NCBI GenBank assembly: GCA_017935265.1
Contig: JAGBHX010000142.1
Location: forward strand, 1-38,130
From: Clostridia bacterium
GTDB taxonomy: Bacteria > Bacillota > Clostridia > Oscillospirales > Acutalibacteraceae
Direction of reading: 5' to 3'
DNA: 38,130 nucleotides
The notes under the pieces are model-generated. The model did not search any database, was not told the origin of the DNA, and worked only from the letters and a program-made list of their open reading frames with translations. This document shows positions 32,501 through 38,130 of the stretch, one piece after another (the stretch's first letter is position 1; each line of letters begins with the position of its first letter). A program made the translations under genes and the position numbers.

Positions 32501-35500
32501 GTGAAGAGCGCCGTAAACTGTGTTACCGTTTTCGTCGGTGGAAATTCCGTAATCCTCTGCGGTAATAGCAATGTTGTTCATAAGTACAAAGTATGCATCG
32601 CTGCCGTCGGGGATAGCATTGAGCTCTGTGATATTATAAATTTCATAGGGAGAAGCTTCTGTTCCCTCACCCTTGAACATTATTTCATCTTCGGGAGCAA
32701 TTTCAATACCGTCGAAATTCTGATACTGCATAACCTCACGCTGGAATGAGGGTGTGCCGTTTGTAACGGTGTTGGAATTAAACATCTGTGAGAATGTTTC
32801 GTCATCCTCGGGAAGAGCTTCAAACACACCGACAACACTTGCACTGTGCTGAGCCTCAAGTGAAAGCTGGGTTGAAACAGCGTTGCCTGCAACCTTCATC
32901 TCACCGCTGAGCTCACCGCTCACAACAGCAATAATTCCGCCCTCGGCATATTCGCCCTTGGCTGAACCGCTTGCAACACAATCGGTTACGGTTATTTCGC
33001 TTTCGGCAACTGCAACAACCGAAGCAACGTTTTCGCCGCTTACGTCAGCGGCAACTGAGCAACCGTCAATTGTAAGTGCGTCACCGTCTGCAACAGCAAC
33101 AATGCCTGCAGCATTTTTGCCCTCAATGCTGCATCCGCTGATTGCACAACCGCTGATTTCACCGCCGTTTGAATTTGCAACGCCTGCGATTGCACCTGCA
33201 CAATCTTCTGCTTTAACGGTTGAATCGTTAACCGAAACGTTTGAAATCTTTGCATCACCGCAAAGCATTGATGCCACTACACCGGCACTCTTTGCACCTG
33301 TGATAACAGCTGAGTTGAATACGATGTCGGTGATAACAGCTCCGTCTGAAACAGTTTCAAACAAGCCTGCGTTATCGGCCTCAGCTTCAAGATTGTTGAT
33401 TGCAAATCCGTTGCCGTTGAGAACACCGCTGAAGCTTTCAACAGGAGTCCAGGGCTCGGAAAGAGTAATGTCATTCATAACGATGAAGTGAGCTGACGGA
33501 TAAACACCGAGAAGCTTCAATGTGCCCTCATCACTTATTTCATAAGGTGCTTCAGCACTGCCGTCGCCTGTCATACCCTTAACGCTGAGCATATCAACTG
33601 CTGTTTCAATACCGCAGGAGTAAGTCATAACAAGCTGTGCACCGTTGTAATCAGTCTTAACTGCAACCACTGCTCCGTCACTGAACGAAACAAGGTCTGC
33701 AGGCTGAGATGATGCGTTTTCAAGCGCAAATTCAATGCCGTTAACAGTGAAGCGTGAAGCATCACCCTGAGCGGCGAATGAAAGCTTGAGAGCATCCTTA
33801 ATCATAACAGGCGCCTTGCCCACAGCAACAAAGTCACCGTTTGCAGGTGCAATGTTGTTAACGTCTGTGAATGACTCTGAGCAATTTGCAAGCTGATATG
33901 AGTTAAGCTCAGCTTCACCGAACATATCGGCGCTGTTCTGATAGCTTGAATATATAATGTTTTCCAACTTAACGTCGGAGTTTTCGTTTGCGTAAATTTC
34001 TTCTGCGGCATTGCCCGCAACCACGCCTGCAATTTCACCGCTGATTAAGGCAGAAACCACAACGTCCTTAGCGCTGATTGCTCCGTCGGCAACTGCGGCT
34101 ATGCCTGCGGCAACGTTACCGCTGACCTTTCCGCCTGCGACAGCTTTGGCTACAGTTACACCTGAATCTGCCTTTGCAAAAATTGCACCTGCAAATTCAC
34201 CGTTCACTGCGGCGAAAGATTTTGTATCAGCAACTGTTGTGTCTGCGCCGTAGCCAACTACAGCACCTGCATAAACTGCTGATTTAACGCTGACACCTTC
34301 GCCAAGAGCAACACCTGCAACGGTGGAGTCAACGGCTCTTGCAACCACACCTGCAGCATAAACAACACCGTTGTTGCTTACTGCTTCTGCGGTTGAAACG
34401 CTGAGCTTTTCTGCACGGATGTTTATGATTTCACTTGCATTGGCAAATGCAACCACACCTGCAACAGATGCGTTTTCATCAGTTGCGCTGATGTCACCCG
34501 AAACAGCTACGTTGCTGATTTCAGAATCGAAAGCCTTAGCGGCAACACCTGCGGCAAGGGTTGAGCCTTCTGCACTGATGTCAATGCTTACATTTTTAAT
34601 TTCGGCGTTCTTGACTGTGCCGAAAAGTGAAGCTTCATCGGCTTTTACTTCAAGACCGCTGACTGTGTGACCCGCACCGTCAAACACGCCTGTGAAAGGA
34701 ACTTCGTCTGTTCCGAAGGGGGCAAAGCCGGCACCCTTGTTATAGAAGCTTCCGCCGAAATCGAAGTCAGCTTCTGTGAACATAATATCGTTTGTGAGAA
34801 CAAAGTGAACGCCCTCACCCATATAATCTCTGATTGCATCGAACTCGTCTGCGTCAGAAATTCTGTAGGGATCTTCTTGTGTGCCTGCACCATTCAAGGT
34901 GAGAAGAATATCTGCTTCAACCTCGAAGTGAACATCCAACGAAATTCTGCTGTCAGAAGCGAGGTTATAAGTTGCAACAACTGCACACTGAGCAGACTTG
35001 TTGGCAACGATTACAACTGAATTTTCACTGCCTGAAATCACAGAAATTCTGTCTGCAGATTCAGACCTCCAGCCTGCATCGGAATCGAACACAAAGCCGA
35101 GCTGGCTTGCCTTTGTGTTAGATGTGTTAACTGTAATTTTGTCGCTAGATGTAATTACACCCTCTAATGAAGATGTCTGAAGCTTGTCAAGGTCAACATA
35201 TGTGCCGTCACCCTTGGCTGTGCCGTATGCACTAAGCCCAGAAGAGTAGGAAGAGAACACAGCACTCTTAACCGAAGCGGAATTTTCTTCGCTGACAGCA
35301 CCGATAACAATGCCTGAATTTTCAGCATTTACAGTGTTGATTTCTGCAGCAACAACACAATCGGAAACTGCAATGCCGCTTGATTTTTCACAGAGTACGT
35401 TACCGATAATACCGCCTGCATAGTTATAAGCAGTAACCTTACCGCCAACGTTTACATTCTTAATTGATACATCGCTGAAATCAGCACAGCTTACCTTACC

Positions 35501-38130
35501 GATAACACCGCCTGTGCCCACAGCAACCTTGGTAGATGACTTGTAGCCTTCAACCTCAGCGTATGATGTTGAGCCGAGAACCTCTGCTTCGCCCTGAACA
35601 TCACCGATGAAGCCGCCGCTTGCCATTGATGAACCGATTAAAGAGCCGCCCATTACAACACTGTCAGCAATCGTAAGTGCTGAGCCGTTTGTAACGATTG
35701 CCGCAAATCCGCCTGCAGAAGCTGCTCCTTCGGCGGGAATAACCTTTGCATTGGCCTTGCTGTTTGTAATAACTGCCTTTGTGCCGATGGTCGTAGTGCC
35801 GATAAATCCACCTGCAATGTCACCGCTTACAGTTGCTTCAACCTGAGTAGCTTCAATTTTGCCTGCGAAAGCACCTGCAATACCGCCTGCATTCTTGTCG
35901 GCAGTAATTTTAGAACCAATTACCTCAACCGAGCTTATCTGAGCCGCATTTGCACTGCCTGCAACACCGCCTGCGTTATTGGTGGCGTCAACTGTTACGG
36001 ACTTAACCTGTGCATTATTAACAGCACACTTGCCTTCAACAAAGCCGACAACACCGCCTGCATTGTTGTGAGCAGTTACACTTGAATTTTCAATTTTAAC
36101 ATTTGAAACAGTTACATTTTCACCGTTTACGCTACCTGCAAGAGAACCTGCAAAGCTTTCCTGTGATGAAACCTTGCTGTTGCGAACGGTAATATTGTTG
36201 ATAACTGTATTTGAGTTGAGCTGACCTGCAACAACACCTGCATAAGAGCCTGCAGCTGTAACGTCTACCGAGTCTATAACAAGATTTTTAACTGTTGCCT
36301 TTTCAAGAGCACCAAACAAAGCGGCCTTTGAAGTTCCGCCAACAGTGAGGCCGCTGATTGTGTGGCCGCAACCGTCAAACACACCGCTGAAAGCAACAGC
36401 AGTTCCGCCCACAGGCTTAAAGCCGGCGAGAGTTGACATATCTATATCGTTGGCAAGCTTAAAGCTTTCGCCGTTGAATTTTTCAATATTGTCGCCTATG
36501 AATGCGATGTCAACTGCATAGTAAATTATGTAGTTACCCTGAGCATCCTTTTCAAGTCCGTTAGATACGCCCATTGTTGCGCTGAGACCTGTAGGCTTAT
36601 GGAGCAAGGTTACCTTGCTGTTGATAACCGTAATAACATCATCAGTTGCTTCAACGGGAAGGTAGAGAACACCGTTTTTAACTGTTATGCCGCTTGTATT
36701 CACTTTCAGCTCCTCAGCGTTATAGAGGGCTGTAAAATCATCCGCTGCAACTGAACTGAACAACTCTACATCTGCGGGAAGAGTGATTGAAACAACACTG
36801 CCCTTGCCTGAGATGAAGCCCTGCTCACCTGCGTCAAACAACCATCTGGTTGCAACAACGTTATCAAGCTCTGCGGGTGCCGCATATTCATTGTGAGAGC
36901 TGATGAAGCAGTTTTCGGCTGTGAATTTGTCTTTATTGCCTGCGCCGATGAGTGCAAAATCAACAACAGAGGATTCAACCGAGCCGAAGCATGAGCCGAT
37001 TTCACCGTCTGTGTTGGCAATCACCTTACCGATGAATGCCGCACTGTCGGCAACCTTATTTTCATAATCTGATGTAACGGTAACCCTTGCACCGCTTGAA
37101 ATAATTCTTGCGCCATTGGCATCAACAACTGCAATAAGGCCTGCAACGTTTGACACTTTTTCGTCTGAAACGTGAACAGGAATTTCTGCGTAACAGGAGT
37201 TAATAACAGTGTAACCCATAACTCTGTTAAGGAAGGGTGAAACAGAAGATTTTTCTGCAACAAGGCGGACAGCTTCTTCGCTGTCTTCAGGAGCCTCACC
37301 CTTAACAAGGCGAACGTTGCACAACTGAGCGGAGCTTGCATCACCGAACATTGCAGTTTTGATTTCACTGCAAAGCTTAACTGTGAGGTTGCTGATTTCA
37401 CCTGATACGCCGCTGAACAAAGGTGCATCTGCACTAAGAGTATGGCCTGCACCGTTGAGGTGGCCGCTGAAGGGGAATGCGCCCCAGTTTTCGGGCACAA
37501 CTACATCGCCGGCGAGCTCAAAGTATGCAAAGGGGGCTACTCTGAGGAATTCCAGCTCTGTTGCATTTTCTATTACAATGGGAGTCTCTGCACTCAGACC
37601 GTTGCCCTTGGCGTCTTTTTCAAGGGTAATGAGTGCAACAGACATATCACGGCTTACAACTGTTGCGTTGTTGTAGCCTGCCTTAACTGTGAACTTAGCT
37701 GTGTAAGTGAGTTTTGCTGTTTTATTGGCAGAAAGAGCCTTGAGAGTGAGGCTGTTTTCGCCCTTTGTGAGTTCAACGCCTGAGCCTTTAATTGCAACAG
37801 ATGCCATATCTGTTGCGGCTGAGGAAACTGCACCCCATTCACCGCCCAGGGATGAAAGGCTGACTTTTTTGCTTTGGCCCGCATTGATTGCGATAACTCT
37901 CGCGGATGAAATCATATCACCCTGCTTTGAGCCTGACTGATATGCAACAAATCTGCCGCTGATTTCACTTGACCATAGGTTGTTTTCAACAGTTGCTTCG
38001 CCCTCACCGATAACGGCACCTCGTGCCCAATCAGCAGGAAGTGAAACAAATGTAACGTTGTTTGTGATTGTTGCGCCTTCTTCTGTACGGCCTGCGATAC
38101 CGCCTGCAACACCCTTGCCACCCACGGCAC
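29570..38130 (-). CDS. Giant GLUG-repeat surface protein, C-terminal 2,853 residues (start beyond window)
   Basis: Open frame with no stop across 8.5 kb. It is built of GLUG-type repeats (GGVVGxx, GGIAGAF, AGVVAGQL), about 20-30 residues each, that form a right-handed beta-helix. At least six larger modules recur, each with a DPYxI/ELxxI opening, an LTNDI/LMNNI strand, FxGxFDGxGHTISGL and LFGxVxxAxIKNVxI. Openings are near 37590, 36540, 34890, 33560, 32670 and 31440. The C-terminal about 250 residues are a different, non-repeat region ending WGLTTLWESLVR, without LPXTG, SLH or choline-binding anchor. Probably an adhesin or matrix protein, the first visible gene of the operon. The apparent GTG at 38125 is internal. 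Confidence 0.88.
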   Translation of the reverse strand, partial: AVGGKGVAGGIAGRTEEGATITNNVTFVSLPADWARGAVIGEGEATVENNLWSSEISGRFVAYQSGSKQGDMISSARVIAINAGQSKKVSLSSLGGEWGAVSSAATDMASVAIKGSGVELTKGENSLTLKALSANKTAKLTYTAKFTVKAGYNNATVVSRDMSVALITLEKDAKGNGLSAETPIVIENATELEFLRVAPFAYFELAGDVVVPENWGAFPFSGHLNGAGHTLSADAPLFSGVSGEISNLTVKLCSEIKTAMFGDASSAQLCNVRLVKGEAPEDSEEAVRLVAEKSSVSPFLNRVMGYTVINSCYAEIPVHVSDEKVSNVAGLIAVVDANGARIISSGARVTVTSDYENKVADSAAFIGKVIANTDGEIGSCFGSVESSVVDFALIGAGNKDKFTAENCFISSHNEYAAPAELDNVVATRWLFDAGEQGFISGKGSVVSITLPADVELFSSVAADDFTALYNAEELKVNTSGITVKNGVLYLPVEATDDVITVINSKVTLLHKPTGLSATMGVSNGLEKDAQGNYIIYYAVDIAFIGDNIEKFNGESFKLANDIDMSTLAGFKPVGGTAVAFSGVFDGCGHTISGLTVGGTSKAALFGALEKATVKNLVIDSVDVTAAGSYAGVVAGQLNSNTVINNITVRNSKVSSQESFAGSLAGSVNGENVTVSNVKIENSSVTAHNNAGGVVGFVEGKCAVNNAQVKSVTVDATNNAGGVAGSANAAQISSVEVIGSKITADKNAGGIAGAFAGKIEATQVEATVSGDIAGGFIGTTTIGTKAVITNSKANAKVIPAEGAASAGGFAAIVTNGSALTIADSVVMGGSLIGSSMASGGFIGDVQGEAEVLGSTSYAEVEGYKSSTKVAVGTGGVIGKVSCADFSDVSIKNVNVGGKVTAYNYAGGIIGNVLCEKSSGIAVSDCVVAAEINTVNAENSGIVIGAVSEENSASVKSAVFSSYSSGLSAYGTAKGDGTYVDLDKLQTSSLEGVITSSDKITVNTSNTKASQLGFVFDSDAGWRSESADRISVISGSENSVVIVANKSAQCAVVATYNLASDSRISLDVHFEVEADILLTLNGAGTQEDPYRISDADEFDAIRDYMGEGVHFVLTNDIMFTEADFDFGGSFYNKGAGFAPFGTDEVPFTGVFDGAGHTVSGLEVKADEASLFGTVKNAEIKNVSIDISAEGSTLAAGVAAKAFDSEISNVAVSGDISATDENASVAGVVAFANASEIINIRAEKLSVSTAEAVSNNGVVYAAGVVARAVDSTVAGVALGEGVSVKSAVYAGAVVGYGADTTVADTKSFAAVNGEFAGAIFAKADSGVTVAKAVAGGKVSGNVAAGIAAVADGAISAKDVVVSALISGEIAGVVAGNAAEEIYANENSDVKLENIIYSSYQNSADMFGEAELNSYQLANCSESFTDVNNIAPANGDFVAVGKAPVMIKDALKLSFAAQGDASRFTVNGIEFALENASSQPADLVSFSDGAVVAVKTDYNGAQLVMTYSCGIETAVDMLSVKGMTGDGSAEAPYEISDEGTLKLLGVYPSAHFIVMNDITLSEPWTPVESFSGVLNGNGFAINNLEAEADNAGLFETVSDGAVITDIVFNSAVITGAKSAGVVASMLCGDAKISNVSVNDSTVKAEDCAGAIAGVANSNGGEISGCAISGCSIEGKNAAGIVAVADGDALTIDGCSVAADVSGENVASVVAVAESEITVTDCVASGSAKGEYAEGGIIAVVSGELSGEMKVAGNAVSTQLSLEAQHSASVVGVFEALPEDDETFSQMFNSNTVTNGTPSFQREVMQYQNFDGIEIAPEDEIMFKGEGTEASPYEIYNITELNAIPDGSDAYFVLMNNIAITAEDYGISTDENGNTVYGALHGGYSPVKDFAGSFDGNGYVISGLYIESDADYVGLFANIKSSGKVKNVHLEILEEAQGFGFSGITGSAFVGGIAGYCEAVDGIFNCSVEGGVISGERAVGAIVGELASSKLDGCVATSVVKASQSAGGLVGVAKGNSVIRNSVSAVTVDAVGGTIVGINDGNLAITDILSTGSSKGGDSIAVGSDNGELTIEKAIIGGTNAGASENAVSADGTSFVYSDVTALGTSDKNVASVSAGNLMASVPEGLDSWVMTEGCYPAPRMADAYATELTRLASVPVVADVKEGADVVNGFAYPVTIGAEGVTVESSALSGESDLYIDGDKVYNDSFTGKTPYAVIRSGEMSRVAVLPQRNDENTLYISHAKQLIALANPVGKYEALSKYLNNTQAEIILTADIDFGADALSEENTVSPIESFTGSFNGNSYTISNLRIDAVKGEAGLFATVGGDAENVAQFTDITFDNVYITGRGEAGALAGAAGEFTEIRNVSIKNSGSAGYVSGAVAGAIVGSMAGGTVTDAYADVSVDGDYSAGGLVGIMNAGAIRTSSSLTDVTVSGMVASENEDAVYGVGGLVGIARGEIEQSFSAGTVKVTDAKAVGGKSVAGIGGLVGVAYGKIESVYSASAVSVDVIGGAEGEALRAAGGLVGVAYGDVSDAYASGGVSVTKAGTKLYGSDCFAGGVVGYALGDTYENLYFDKYMNNDENLTAVSNIINKTNGRLTTDELVAGAELSSAFVKGEDTYPYLKSMLDTADGKVATALSVVVTAIAEDDLSALNGSGASKAVTLPAEITLDKETFSLEWLATDSAILDGQSAQLNRTKAYGDYMSLTLITGGASKSYDRLYANDGSAEAMLGNTDVEYKLVNESGDEYIDSAVIGLLIKSRLEDNSVVTSDVFTSCDTPAERMNKLLVTTGGFFVDAILPSGYEIAVTAKDGAGNEITVTDAGAQGVFVESENAQSVVIEITVVKKDITWGLTTLWESLVR

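Noticed and set aside
38123..38125. GTG as start of the giant GLUG protein
   Set aside because: The frame stays open to the window edge (codons for Ala and more lie upstream) and the sequence there is already GLUG repeat, so this is internal.
29570..38130. Tandem repeats as a CRISPR or DNA satellite
   Set aside because: The repeats are at protein level (GLUG motifs) with diverged DNA, inside a continuous coding frame.

Overview
The window looks like a chromosomal piece of a Gram-positive, probably anaerobic Clostridia, most likely an Oscillospirales/Ruminococcaceae-type gut organism. Pointers are the single-chain (alpha2) glycyl-tRNA synthetase, RNase Y, a CD1247-type protein, a CdaR/PucR regulator in front of ftsEX, a THF riboswitch on an ECF folate transporter, sodium-pumping decarboxylase genes and SipW-type secretion. 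No rRNA, tRNA, CRISPR array, phage or transposase gene was seen. Species-level placement is not possible from the sequence alone.

Layout. (1) 1-8051, minus strand: folT (with THF riboswitch) and then glyQS, followed by a seven-gene membrane oxaloacetate decarboxylase cluster (alpha, two beta, a biotin carrier, three gamma-like small proteins) and the 5' half of glmS. (2) 8214-12117: a lipoprotein phosphoesterase gene broken by one frameshift, small regulators (zinc ribbon, XRE, ribbon-helix-helix), a block of palindromic dispersed repeats, and efp plus a CD1247-like acidic zinc-ribbon protein. (3) 12338-17982, plus strand: a cell-division / wall-hydrolase operon of CdaR-type regulator, ftsE, ftsX, an M23 endopeptidase with coiled coil, and an S41 protein whose catalytic residues look lost. 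(4) 17997-20965: a Fur/Zur-type regulator with a zinc ABC importer (znuA-znuC-znuB), controlled from a 33-bp perfect palindrome. (5) 21006-24188: RNase Y, a DUF896 protein, a MITE-like inverted-repeat element, a 4Fe-4S protein and a tiny orphan gene. (6) 24172-38130, minus strand: a tightly packed secretion operon with a giant GLUG-repeat surface protein (at least 2,853 residues, start outside the window), four proteins with SipW-type signal peptides, three different ER-type (Ser-His) signal peptidases placed between them, and two paralogous membrane-anchored proteins.

The most interesting block is region 6. It resembles the Bacillus tapA-sipW-tasA matrix operon in logic, but with three peptidases and four cargos plus a giant beta-helix protein. 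Other points worth a look are the duplicated decarboxylase membrane modules, the apparent S41 pseudoprotease beside FtsEX, RNA hairpins that hide ribosome-binding sites (glmS, folT), palindromes doing double duty (fur start, XRE operators), and two places where a repeat element supplies the end and stop codon of a protein.
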